From: Closterium sp. NIES-65
Taxonomy: Eukaryota; Streptophyta; Zygnematophyceae; Desmidiales; Closteriaceae
NCBI GenBank assembly: GCA_948144175.1
Contig: CANXME010002538.1
Span: forward strand, 1,021,501-1,085,500
Direction: 5' to 3'
Length of the DNA stretch: 64,000 nt
Part shown: positions 10,693 through 21,165 of the stretch, in pieces
Layout: each line of letters begins with the position of its first letter
Position numbering within the stretch: the first letter of the stretch is position 1
The notes under the pieces: generated by a model
What the model was told of the DNA's origin: nothing
Seen by the model: the letters and a program-made list of their open reading frames with translations, nothing else
Databases searched by the model: none
Translations under genes and position numbers: made by a program

Positions 10693-10704
10693 TGGTATCG
10701 AGCA
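10693..10704 (+). promoter_or_regulatory. RE2 primer-binding site
   Basis: TGGTATCGAGCA directly follows the 5' LTR. It is the initiator tRNA-Met type site with a one-base deletion relative to TGGTATCAGAGC. Confidence 0.8.
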
Positions 10705-10959
10705 GGTTCCCTAGTGGGAACTGTTCCTAGGGCCCACCACATCTTTTTTTCCTGCCCGGAGCGCCCTCCTCTCCTCCCCGAGTCGCGCTCCCCCCGTCGT
10801 GTCGCCCTAGCGGCCTTTTTCGCGACGCCCTCACGACCCCGTCGAGCCGCCCTCACGGTTTCGCCGCGTCGCCCTCGCGGCCGCATCGCGCCGCCCTTGC
10901 GGCCTCGTCGTGCCGCCCCTGCAACCTCGTCGCCCCACCCTCGCGGCCCTGGCGCCGCG

Positions 10960-11370
10960 CCTACCGGCTCCTGCAGCCGCCTGCGGCCCCCGCCACTTAC
11001 CTGGTCAGCGCCCGCCACCTACCTGCGGCCCCCGCCACTTACCTGGGCGGCGCCCGCCACCTACCTGCGGCCCCCCGCCACCTACCTGACGGCGCCCGCC
11101 ACCTACCTGCGGCCCCCGTCACCTACCTGACGGCACCCGCCACCTACCTTACGGCGCCCGCCACCTACCTGCGCCCCCCCGCCACCTACCTAACGGCGCC
11201 CGCCACCTACCTGCGGCCCCCGTAACCTACCTGACGGCGCCCGCCACCTACCTGCGGCCCCCGCCACCTACCTGACGGCGCCCGCCTCCTACCTTGACGC
11301 CCCCCCCCCCCCCCCCGGTCACCTACCTTGGCGGCCCCCGCCACTACCTGAGAGGCCCCGCCACTACCTA
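10960..11370 (+). repeat. RE2 leader array 1, (CGCCCGCCACCTACCTG)n
   Basis: Tandem units of about 20-45 nt built from GCCCGCCACCTACCTGCGGCCCC and variants with ACGGCGCCC, ending in a C-run near 11310-11325. Leader position, upstream of gag. Probably untranslated. Confidence 0.85.
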
Positions 11371-11628
11371 ATGGACCCGCCCAGCGGCAGCGCCGCCCAG
11401 CAGCTGAGCCGCCGAGCCGCCGCGCCGCCAGCAACCGAGCCGCCCAGCAGCCGAGCCGCCGAGCAGCCGAGCCGCCCAGCAGCCGAGCCGCCGAGCAGCC
11501 GAGTCGCCCAGCAGCCGGACCGGCCGACTCGCGCAGCACTCGAGCCATCGAGCCGCCCAGCAGCCGAGCCGCCCAACCGCCGAGCCGCCCAGCAGCCGAG
11601 CCGCCCAGCAGCCGAGCCGCCCTGTCCG
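11371..11628 (+). repeat. RE2 leader array 2, (GCCGAGCCGCCCAGCA)n
   Basis: Tandem GAGCCGCCCAGCAGCC units running up to the gag body. A similar array with one extra C (GCCCCAGCAGCCGAGCC) lies at 18080-18310 in RE3, so this second array is shared by the two sister copies, while their first arrays differ. Confidence 0.8.
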
Positions 11629-11655
11629 GTAAGAGCAGCGTCTTTCTCTCTGCAG

Positions 11656-12050
11656 CTTTTCTTACAGTGCGATAGGGCAGACGGCCTCTCCCTCTTTGAC
11701 CTCACGTCTAGTGCCTCCCCTGCCCCCGCTGCTGATGCTGACGCCACTGTTCGCTCCCAGTGGGCCACACGCGATGGTGCTGCACGTCTTGCTGTGCGTC
11801 GCCACCTGCCTACCTCTGAGCGTGCGCACTTTAGCCAGTACAAGAGTGATCAGACCTTGTACGACGCTGTAGTTGCACGCTACTCCTCCCCTGCCACTGC
11901 TGCACTGAGCCACCTCATGCTACCATACCTCTTCCCTGACCTTGCTGCCTTTGCTACAGTCGCTGACCTCATTACACACCTCCGCACTAGTGACACTCGT
12001 TACCGTGCTACGCTTCCTGCTGAGTTCTACGCCAGGAACCCCCCCCCCCA
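11656..12050 (+). pseudogene. RE2 gag N-terminal part, start codon missing
   Basis: The capsid-like segment FLQCDRADGLSLFDLTSSAS, YDAVVARYSSPATAAL, LPYLFPDLAAF and LRTSDTRYRA. The usual MATLSVLTFD start and about 25 following residues are absent. In their place is a 27-nt stretch, 11629-11655, that starts GTAAGAG and ends CTGCAG. At the end, a run of 11 Cs (12039-12049) puts the frame at +1 relative to the downstream MYITLYY segment. RE3 at 18366 shows the unbroken arrangement. Confidence 0.8.
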
Positions 12051-13351
12051 TGTACATCACCCTCTACTACATAGTCACCCGCCTCCCTGACTCCCTTCGC
12101 GTAGTCAGGGACCACTTTCTCTCGGTCTGCCCCACCACTCTCACTGTTGACCTCCTCAAGAAGTCCCTCCTAGCAGCTGAGAAGAGCATTCTAGCTGTAG
12201 GGGCCTCTCGTGGTGACCCGCGCACCCCCATCTTTGAGGGGTGTTCCCCCTCCCCCCTTTTGCCCTCCGTTGCCTTTGCTGCTACGGCCGACCTCGTTGG
12301 TTTGGAGTCGGTCGGTGCGGCATCTGCCCCTAGTGGGAGACGTCGCTCTGGCAAAGGCAAGGGGGGCAGGGGCGCTGGAGGAGCTAGCGGGGGCGGTGGA
12401 GGTGGAGGAGGAGGCAGCGGAGGAGGTGGGGGTGGTGGTGGGAGTGGTGGCGGGGGCGGAGGTGTCAGTGGCGGCAGTGGAGGCGGAGGCGGCGGCGGCG
12501 GTGGCGGTGGGAGTGGAGGTGGTGGAGGTGGCGGAGGTGGTGGAGGCGGTGGTGGAGGAGGAGGAGGAGGCGGTCGTGGCTCGTTGCAGAGGAGTGACTC
12601 CGGTGGTGGTCAGCGCCAGCAGCAGCAGCTCAGTCAGGAGACCCTGTCCTCTCAGCAGCTCCGTGAGTGGTATGCTACACGCCAGCGGGGTGGGGGTACT
12701 GGTCCGTGCACCTACGTCCTGCGCACTGGCGACCGTGCGGATGAGCCGTGTGGGGGTCCGCACCCCACCCAGCGCTGCTTTGGGCGCCTGACTGATGCTT
12801 GGCGCCGCCAGTTCCCTGACGCCACTGAGATCCCTCGCTGGGACCAGCTGTCTAGGGCAGGAGTAGCTATCTTTGATCTTGACTTTGATGCTATTCTTCG
12901 TGCCATGTATGCTGTGACTATTAGTGACGAGGGTGACTGTTACCGGTGTTTCCTCCCCAACCCGGGCATTGGGACTGCTGCTCTAGGTAATGGTGAGGCT
13001 GCTGCTCCAGGTGCTGGTGAGGCTGCTGCTCTAGGTGCCAGTGAGTCTGCTTCCTCAGGTGCTGGTGAGTTTGCTCTCTCAGGTACCGCGTCGGCTCCGG
13101 CCTCCCACACCTTCACACTTGACTCGGGGGCATCTCGCTCCTTCTTTCGAGACCGCACCACTCTGACGCCGCTTAGTCGGCCAGTTGCAGTCTCCCTGGC
13201 AGACCCCTCTGGGGGTCCTATTCTGGCTCACTACTCCACTGTCCTTCCGTGCCCCGCGGTCCCGTCTGGCTCCCTGTCGGGTCTGTACCTCCCCTCGTTC
13301 TCTACGAACTTGGTTGTGGGTGTTGACCTACAAGATGGGGGGGTTGACTAG
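12051..13351 (+). pseudogene. RE2 gag C-terminus and protease
   Basis: One frame from MYITLYYIVTRLPDS to a TAG (CAG-type change) at 13349. After FEGCSPSPLLPSV comes a Gly tract of about 80 residues (12370-12575), then QQLREWYATRQ. Next is the C-X13-C-X3-H-X4-C motif at about 12708-12780 and a CYRC pair. The protease is at 13121 (LDSGASRSFF), followed by LADPSGGPI and LSGLYLPSFSTNL. Gag assembles the particle and protease matures the polyprotein. The Gly tract and the Cys/His motif may replace the nucleic-acid-binding zinc knuckle (inference). Confidence 0.85.
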
Positions 13352-14560
13352 TTCACCCCTGCGCGCCAGCGGGTGACCCACTGCACGGTCGCGGACACGG
13401 GCCGACACTTGGCCACGTTTACGCGTCAGCCGGGGTCGAGCCTGTACACACTGACGACCGTATCTCCTCCGCCTACTGCGTCTGGTCAGGTAGCTGCGTC
13501 GGGTCAGGTGTTTGCTGCAGCGTCCAGGTCTGGTCCTGAGTCTTCCCCCTTCTCGTGTCGCCTCCTGTCTCACGAGACCCTCCTCTGGCACCACTCCCTG
13601 CTTTGTCTCAGAAGCATGGCCTCCCGTCTCCTTGTCTCTGGTCTCCCCGGTCCCTCCCTCCTCTTCCTCCGAAGCCTGGCCCTACCTGTCTCCCCTGTGT
13701 CGAGGGACGACTGAGGGCTACCCCTCACTCCTCCACGTTTCCTCTAACAGAGGCCCCGCTGCAGACACTTTACATGGACGTGTGGGGACCAGCCCGCGTC
13801 CGTGGGCAGGGTCACGAGCGCTACTTCCTGCTGGTGGTTGACGACTACTCGCGTTACACCACAGTCTTCCCCTTGTGCAGCAAGGGTGAGGTCACTGAGG
13901 TGTTGATCGACTGGATCCGCGCAGCTCGTCTCCAGCTCAGGCGGAGCTTCGGCTCGGACTTTCCTGTTCTACGTCTGCACTCGGACAGAGGCGGAGAATT
14001 CTCCTCTGGCCTTCTGCGAGCCTACTGTCGTGCACGAGGCATCCGCCAGACCTTCACGCTTCCGGACTCTCCACAGCAGAATGGGATTGCTGAGCGCCGC
14101 ATTGGCATGGTCATGGACGTCGCCCATACGTCCATGATGCATGCGGCTGCCCCCCATTTTCTGTGGCCGTTTGCGGTTCGGTACGCGGCGCATCAGATCA
14201 ACCTTCAGCCCAGGGTCTCCATGCCGGAGACCTCCCCAGCTCTGCTGTGGACGGGGAAGGTTGGCGATGCGTCGGCGTTCCGTGTCTGGGGATCTCGGAC
14301 GTTTGTCCGCGACTTGTCTGCGGACAAGCTGTCCCGTTGTGCTGCTCCTTGCGTCTTCCTGAGTTTCCCCCCTGACGCACCAGGGTGGCAGTTCTACCAC
14401 CCCTCCTCTCGTCGTGTTCTGTCCTCCCAGGACGTCACGTTTGACGAGTTGGTCCCCTACTACCGGCTCTTCCCCTACCGCACTCCGTCCCTCCCCCCGC
14501 CACCGCTCTTCCTTGTCCCAGGTCCCCCCTCGGTAGACCCCCTCCCACCTCAGGGTCCTG
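13352..14560 (+). pseudogene. RE2 integrase
   Basis: The zinc-binding start is damaged: ETLLWHH is followed by loss of about 12 nt covering RMGHPS, then a frameshift near 13690, before CLPCVEG. From there to 15036 one frame is open. The core has MDVWG, HERYFLLVVDDYSRY, RLHSDRGGEF and QQNGIAERRIG, so all three D,D,E residues are present. The C-terminal part has RVWGSRTFVRDLSADKLS and PGWQFYHPSSRRVLSSQDVTFDE. This C-terminal block is the copia-type tail that precedes the repeat spacer. Confidence 0.85.
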
Positions 14561-15940
14561 CCTCTTCAGGTGTGTACCAGGTAGACACTGTTGAGCTTGT
14601 CGAGGTCACTAGTGACTCTGGTGCTGCTGAGGGTGCTGGGCCTGGGGGTGCTGAGCGTGTGGGTGCTGAGCCTGGGGGTGTTGAGCCTGGGGGTGCGGAG
14701 CCTGGGGGTGCTGCGCCTGGGGGTGCTGAGCCTGGGGCTACTACGCCTGGGGGTGCTACGCCTGGGGGTGCTGAGCCTGGGGGTGCGGAGCCTGGGGGTG
14801 CTGAGCCTGGGGGTGCTACGCGTGGGGGTGCTGAGCCTGCTCGTGCTGTTCCTGGCGGTTCTCCGGGTCTTTCTTCTCGCCAGGAGCCGCTCTCTCCACT
14901 GGAGCTGTGTGAGTGGTTTGCCCGGCGCTGGAGGCGAGCTTCTGGAGCTGGAGGTGCTGCGAGTACTGGAGGTTTTGCTGCTGCTGAGGGAGCTGGTGCC
15001 ACGGGTCCCGGAGGTGCTCGTATTGGGAGTACTTGAGCTGCCGGACCTGGGGGTGCCTCTGGAGCTGGAGCTGCTGCGGGTGCTGGCGCGGAGTGTACGA
15101 CTGTCGGTCCTGGAGGCGGTCCTGCTGGGGGTTCTACTGGCACTGCTGATGGAGCTGGAGTTGGAGCTGCTTCTGTTGCTGGTGCTGCCTCTGGGGGTGC
15201 TGGTGCTGTCCCTGCTATGTCTGGAGTCGCTGAGCGGCCTCGGCCGTACTTCGTTCCGCTCCTTCAGCAGGTTCTTGGTCTCCCGTCTTCCACTGGTCCT
15301 TCTCCTCCCTTAGAGTGTCCACAGCCTGTCCCGTCACAGTTACAGTTACAGCTCGCCTCCCCACTGCCTGCTCCGCCTCCCCACTGCCTGCTCCTGCTCA
15401 GTCTTGCTGAGCGTCGTGAGCCTGCGTCTCGCCCTACGTCGCCTGTCTGTGCTACTTGCACTAGAGGTCGCGGTTCGCGTCAGCGTCCTCCTCCTGTCCC
15501 TGGCACGCATAGGATGTCTCTGCGTCCGTCCACTGCTCCTCTGCGTGCCCCTTTGCCTTCTCCTCCTCAGCCTTCTCTTCCTGCTCTTGCTGACCCGGAG
15601 TCACACTCTCTTCGTGCTGCCAGTCCTACTGTCACGCGTCTTCTTGCTACTGTTGTCTGTGACCCTTCCTTTGAGTCCGCTGCTGCGTCTGCCTTAGTTG
15701 CTGAGCTCGTCGACTTTGCTGCCGCGTGTCGTCTAGACGTCTCCGCGAGTCTTGTTGCTGAGTCTGAGTCTGCCTGTCCTCCGTCCGTCGGGGGTGGGTG
15801 TGCTCTTGGCACGGACGTCCTTGAGGATAGGCAGGAGGAGTTCCAGTGCTTTGCCGCCGCTTTGCCCCATCTCGTGTCCATGCTTGTTGCCCCTGAGGGA
15901 GACCCCGATGCTCTAGACATTCCGACCCCACGCTCTTACG
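14561..15940 (+). pseudogene. RE2 INT-RT spacer with GGAEP array and conserved linker
   Basis: The 15-nt GGGGGTGCTGAGCCT array lies at 14623-14850, encoding GGAEP. Then come [16 protein letters not shown] and a Gly/Ala tract, broken by ACT-TGA at 15034 where RE3 reads ACT-GGA. After that, [18 protein letters not shown], a Pro/Ser tract and GTDVLEDRQEEFQC follow. The EWFARRW-type segment resembles the REWY segment of gag, which may point to an internal duplication (inference). Confidence 0.75.
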
Positions 15941-17243
15941 CAGAGGCGATGGCCGGTCCCTACTCCTCTCAGTGGCAGTCAGCCATGGATGCAGAGATGG
16001 CTTCTTGGAAGTCCACAGGCACCTACGTCGACGAGGTTCCCCCACCTGGGGCGAACATCGTCAGTGGCATGTGGATTTTCAGGGTGAAGCGGCCCCAGGT
16101 TCTCCGCCTGTCTTCAAGGCACGTTACGTGGCTCGTGGCTTCAGTCAGCGGTAGGGAGTTGACTTTTTCCAGACCTTCTTCCCGACCCCGAAGATGACCA
16201 CTCTTCGGGTTGTGCTGCACGTCGCCGCTCAGCGTGACTACGAGCTCCACTCTCTTGACTTCAGCACTGCTTTCTTGCAAGGCAGCCTGCACGAGGAGAT
16301 CTGGCTGCGCCGCCCTTCTGGCTTCACTGGGTCGTTCCCTCCTGGTACCCAGTGGAGCCTCCACCGACCAGTCTACGGTCTCCGCTAGGCGCCGCGCGAG
16401 TGGCACGACACACTGAGGACTACACTTGCGGCTCTTGGGTTCGCTCCCTCTACTGCTGACCCGTCGCTGTTTCTACGCACCGACACCTCGCTGCCGCCGT
16501 TCTACATCCTCGTGTATGTCGACGACTTGGTCTTTGCCACTGCGGACACTGCGGCACTCGCTCACGTGAAGTTCGAGCTGCAGAAGAGACACACATGCAG
16601 AGACCTGGGTGAACTGACAAGCTATCTTGGCTTGCGAATCACCCGGGACAGAGCACGGCGCACCATCACCCTGACTCAGTCACACATGGTGCAGCAGGTC
16701 CTTCAGCGCTTCCGCTTCACGTACTCCTCGCCTCAGTCCACTCCTCTGCCTACAAGTCACTCGCTCTCAGCTCTGCCTTCAGATGAGTCCGTAGAGCCGA
16801 GTGGCCCGTAACCAGAGCTTGTGGGCTGCCTCATGTACCTGATGACCTGCACGCGACCTGACCTCGCATACCCTCTTAGCATCCTTGCACGCTATGTCAC
16901 TCCCGGCCGTCACCGGAAGGAGCACATGGATGCAGCTAAGAGGGTGTTGCGCTACTTGTGCAGTACGTCGAGCATGGGGCTAGTGCTTGGAGGGCGAGAC
17001 CGGGTGGATCTCACTGGGCACTCAGACGCTTCTTGGGCTGACGACCAGGCCACGCAGCGGTTGTGTCAGGGTTACACCTTGAGTCTTGGCTCTGGCTCTG
17101 TCTCTTGGCGTTCTACGTGCTCTTCTTCTGTTCTCAGCTCTAGCTGTGAGGCTGAGATCTACGCCACGGCCATGGCTGCCCGGGAGCTGCGTTGGCTCAC
17201 CTACCTGCTGACCGACCTTGGAGAGCGGCCTCGTTCTCCTCCA
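15941..17243 (+). pseudogene. RE2 reverse transcriptase and RNase H, first part
   Basis: Starts at PYSSQWQSAMDAEMASWKST, shifts frame near 16095 (KRPQVL instead of KRPPGS), then continues MTTLRVVLHVAAQRDYE. It keeps motif A in SLDFSTAFLQG and the catalytic box YVDDLVFAT near 16515. Stops lie after YGLR (16386) and after SGP (16809). RNase H begins at CTRPDLAYPLSIL, keeps SDASWADDQ and SCEAEIYA, and is cut at PRSPP by RE3. The domain resumes at 28251. Confidence 0.85.
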
Positions 17244-17375
17244 TGTCAGATTATACTTGCTGATGCATGTAATATAGGCTGCTGTGGGGTAGACTGTAGA
17301 GGGTACAGCCCAATTAGGGTTGGTACTTGTATCTTTGTTTCGATTCATAGTGCATCTCATTCTCTCAACTCAACA
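17244..17375 (+). repeat. RE3 5' LTR
   Basis: 132 bp, TGTCAGATTATACTTGC...CTCAACTCAACA. Family core GGCTGCTGTGGGGTAG and GGTTGGTACTTGT. Bounded by the CTCCA duplication and the PBS. Confidence 0.95.
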
Positions 17376-17388
17376 TGGTATAGAGCGG
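17376..17388 (+). promoter_or_regulatory. RE3 primer-binding site
   Basis: TGGTATAGAGCGG directly follows the LTR. Initiator tRNA-Met type with the same one-base loss as RE1. Confidence 0.8.
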
Positions 17389-17679
17389 GTCCTTCCTAAG
17401 GACCGTTTTTTTAGGGCCCACCACAACGAACTTTCACCTGCCCAGAGCGCGCCCTACTCTCCCCGAGGCGCGCTCCCCCTAGGGCTTTTCGAGCTGCCCT
17501 TGTGGCCCTCCGCGAGTCGCGCGCGCGACATTTTTTTTTAGCGCGCGCGACCCGGGCCGCGTCGCGCTGACCTCCCGGCCGCGTCGCGCTTACCTCCCGG
17601 CTGCGCCGCGTCGCCCTTGCGCCGCCCGCGCCGCCCCCTCTTACCCTCGCGACGCCGGCGCCGCCTCTGACGGCCCCGC

Positions 17680-18330
17680 GCTTACCTTCGACGGCCCCGC
17701 CGTCCCTCCTGACGGCCCCGCCGTCCCCTCTACCGGCCCCGCCGCTGCGCTTGACGGCCCCGCCGTCCCCTCTGCCGGCCCCGCCGCTGCTACCTACGGC
17801 CCCGCCGTCCCCTCTGCCGGCCCCGCCGCTCCTTCAGACGACCCCGCCGCTGCACCTGACGGCCCCGCCACCTCCCCTGACGGCCCCGCCGTCCCACCTG
17901 CCGGCCCCGCAGCTGCACCTACCGGCCCCGTCGCCTCACCTGCAGGCCCCGCCGTCCCCTGACGGCCCCGCTGCTGCATCTGCCGGCCCCGCTACTGCAC
18001 CTGACGGCCCCGCCGCTGCGTCTCCCGGCCCCGCCACTGCATCTCCCGGCCCCGCTGCTGCATCTCCTGGCCCCGCCGCCCCAGCAGCCGCGCCGCCCCA
18101 GCAGTTGAGCCGCCCCAGCACCGGAGCCGCCCAAGCAGCCGAGCCGCCCCAGCAGCCGAGCCGCCCTGCAGCCGTGCCGCCCGAGCCGCCCAGCAGCCGA
18201 GCCGCCGAGCCGCCCGAGCCGCCCTGCAGCCGAGCCGCCGCGGCGCTGAGCCGCCGAGCCGCCGAGCCGCCCAGCAGCCGAGCCGCCGAGCCGCCCGAGC
18301 CGCCCTGGCCGTCTGCACTACCCTGTCTGG
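17680..18330 (+). repeat. RE3 leader arrays
   Basis: First, to about 18075, tandem GACGGCCCCGCCGTCCC(T/C)TCTGCC-like units of about 22-30 nt. Then, to about 18310, GCCGAGCCGCCCCAGCAG-like units as in RE2. Some translation frames are open (Pro/Ala-rich) but have no conserved start. I read them as untranslated leader. Confidence 0.8.
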
Positions 18331-18365
18331 TGAGCACTGAGCACTACCCTCACCCTACTGCTGTC

Positions 18366-19050
18366 ATGGCTACCCTCAGTGTCCTCACCTTTGACGCTTA
18401 GGGCAGAGCCATTGACTTTGACATGTGGGTGGACGACCTACTGCTTTTCCTACAGTGCGACAGAGCCGACGGCCTCTCTCTCTTTGATCTCACTTCTGGT
18501 GCCTCTCCCGCCCCTGCTGCTACTAAGGATGCCACTGTTCGCTCACAGTGGGCCACCCGCGATGCTGCTGCACGTCTTGCTGTGCGTCGCCACCTCCCTC
18601 CCTCTGAGCGTGCACACTTTAGGTCCTACAAGAGTGCTCAGACCTTGTACGACGCCGTTATTGCATGCTACTCCTCCCCTGCCACAGCTGCACTGAGCCG
18701 CCTCATGCTACCGTACCTCTTTCCCGACCTTACTTCTTTTGCCACAGTCGCCGACCTCATTACCCACCTGCGCACTAGTGACGCTCGCTACCGCGCTGCA
18801 CTTCCTGCTGAGTTCTGCGCCAAGAACCCCCCCCCCCCCCCATGTACATCACCCTCTACTACATTGTTACCCGCCTCCTTGACTCCCTTCGCGGAGTCAG
18901 GGACGACTTCCTCTCAGTTTGCCCCACCACTCTCACTGTTGACCTCCTCGAGAAGTCCCTCCTAGCGGCTGAGAAGAGCATTCTCGCTGTAGGGGCCTCT
19001 CGTGGTGACCCGCGCACCCCCATCTTTGAGGGGTGTTCCCCCTCCCCCCT
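18366..19050 (+). pseudogene. RE3 gag N-terminal part
   Basis: ATG at 18366 starts MATLSVLTFDA, followed by TAG at 18399 where RE1 and RE4 read GAG. The frame then continues DMWVDDLLLFLQC, SLFDLTSGAS and YDAVIACYSS to a run of 15 Cs at 18827-18841. There the frame shifts into MYITLYYIVTRLLDS. Another slip occurs in the C-rich stretch at 19040-19060 after FEGCSPSPL. The start codon is supported by RE1 and RE4, which use the same codon. Confidence 0.85.
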
Positions 19051-21165
19051 CCCCCCTCCTGCCCTCTGTCGCCTCTGCTGCTACGGCCGACCTCGTTGGC
19101 TTTGAGTCGGTCGGAGCGGCGTCTGCCCCTAGTGGGAGACGTCGCACTGGCAAGGGCAAGGGGGGCAGGGGCGGTGGTGGAGGCGGCGGGGGCGGTGGAG
19201 GCGGCGGTGGAGGTAGCGGAGGAGGTGGGGGTGGTAGCGATAGTGGTGGCGGGAGTGGAGGTGTCAGCGGCGGGAGTGGAGGTGTCAGCGGCGGCAGTGG
19301 AGGCGGGGACGGCGGGGGCGGTGGTGGTGGGAGTGGAGGCGGGGGCGGCGGTGGCGGTGGCGACGGAGGGAGTGGCAGTGGTAGCGGAGGTGGTGGCGGC
19401 GGAGGCGGAGGAGGCGGTAGCGGAGGTCGTGGCTCGTCGCAGAGGAGTGGCTCCGGTGGTGGTCAGCGCCAGCAGCAGCAGCAGCAGCGTGGTCAGGAGA
19501 CCCTCTCCCCGCATCAGCTCCGTGAGTGGTACACTGCGCGTCAGCGGGGTGGGGGTACTGGTCCGTGCACCTACGTCCTGCGCACTGGCGACCGTACGGG
19601 TGAGCCGTGTGGTGGTCCACACTCCACCCAGCGCTGCTTTGGCCGCCTGACTGACGCTTGGCGCCGCCAGTTTCTTGACGCCACTGAGATCCCTCGCTGG
19701 GACCAGCTGTTTAGGGCAGGAGTAGCTATCTTTGATCTTGACTTTGATGCTATTCTTCGTGCCATGTATGCTGTGACTATTAGTGAGGAGGGTGACTGTT
19801 ACCGGTGTTTCCCGCCCGACCCGGGCATTGGTACCGCGGCTCTAGGTGCTGTTGAGGCCGCTGCTCCAGGTGCTGGTGAGGGTGTTGCTCTAGGTGCCAG
19901 TGAGTCTGTGTCCTCAGGTACTGGTGAGTTTGCTCTCTCAGGAACTACGTCGGCCCCTCCCTCCCTCACCTTCACTCTTGACTCAGGAGCGTCTCGCTCC
20001 TTCTTTCGAGACCGCACCACACTCACGCCGCTTAGTCGGCCAGTGGCAGTCTCTCTTGCGGACCCCTCTGGGGGTCCTGTTCTGGCTCGCTACTCTACTG
20101 TCCTTCCGTGCCCAGCGGTCCCATCTGGCTCCCTGTCCGGTCTCTACCTCCCCTCGTTCTCTACGAACTTGGTGGCGGGTCCTGACCTGCAGGATGCAGG
20201 GGTTGACCAGTTCACCCCTGCGCGCCGACGGGACACCCACTGCACGGACGCGGACACGGGTCGGCACTTGACCACGTTCACACGTGGGCCGGGGTCGAGC
20301 CTGTACACACTCACTGTTCCGTCTCCTCCTTCTTCGTCTGGCCAGGTAGCTGCGTCGGGTCAGGTGTTTGCTGCAGCGTCCAGGTCTGGTCCTCAGTCTG
20401 CCCCCTGCTCATGTCGCCTCCTGTCCCACGAGACCCTCCTGTGGCACCACCGCATGGGTCACCCCTCCCTGCCTCGTTTTCGGGGCATGGCCTCTCGCCT
20501 CCTTGTCTCTGGTCTTCCCCGGTCCCTCCCTCCCCTTCCTCCGGGGCCTGGCCCTCCCTGTGTCCCCTGTGTCGAGGGTCGCCTGCGGGCTACCCCTCAC
20601 TCCTCCTCCTTTCCTCCGACGGAGGCCCCGCTGCAGACACTTCACATGGACGTGTGGGGCCCAGCCCGCGTCCGTGGGCAGGGTCACGAGCGCTACTTCC
20701 TGCTGGTGGTTGACGACTACTCGCCTTACACCGCAGTCTTCCCCTTGCGCAGCAAGGGTGAGGTCACTGAGGTGTTGATCGACTGGATCCGCGCAGCTCG
20801 TCTCCAGCTCAGGCGGAGCTTTGGCTCGGACTTTCCTGTTTTGCGTCTGCACTCGGACAGAGGCGGAGAGTTCTCCTCCAGCCTCCTGCGAGCCTACTGT
20901 CGTGCACGAGGCATCCGCCAGACCTTCACGCTTCCGGACTCTCCACAGCAGAATGGGATTGCTGAGCGCCGCATTGGCATTGTCGTGGACGTCGCCCGTA
21001 CGTCCATGGTGCATGCGGCTGCCCCCCATTTTCTGTGGCCGTTTGCGGTTCGGTACGCCGCGCATCAGATCAACCTTCAGCCCAGGGTCTCCAGACCGGA
21101 GACCTCCCCAGCTCTGCTGTGGACGGGGAAGGTTGGCGATGCGTTGGCGTTCCGTTGGGATCTCG
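19051..21165 (+). pseudogene. RE3 gag C-terminus, protease and integrase, copy 1
   Basis: One long frame: Gly tract (19165-19430), a Gln run, QLREWYTARQ, the C-X13-C-X3-H-X4-C motif near 19563-19640, CYRC, protease LDSGASRSFF near 19980, then the integrase zinc-binding motif (WHHRMGHPS and CVPCVEG). The D,D,E core follows with MDVWG, RLHSDRGGEF and NGIAERR. It is cut by a 4-bp deletion at about 21154, shown by comparison with copy 2 at about 24550, where the VWGSRAFV motif is intact. One substitution changes the DDYSRY motif to DDYSPY. Confidence 0.85.

Noticed and set aside
12350-12580. Glycine-rich cell-wall protein gene
   Set aside because: The Gly tract sits inside gag, between capsid-like sequence and the Cys/His motif, in all copies of the family.
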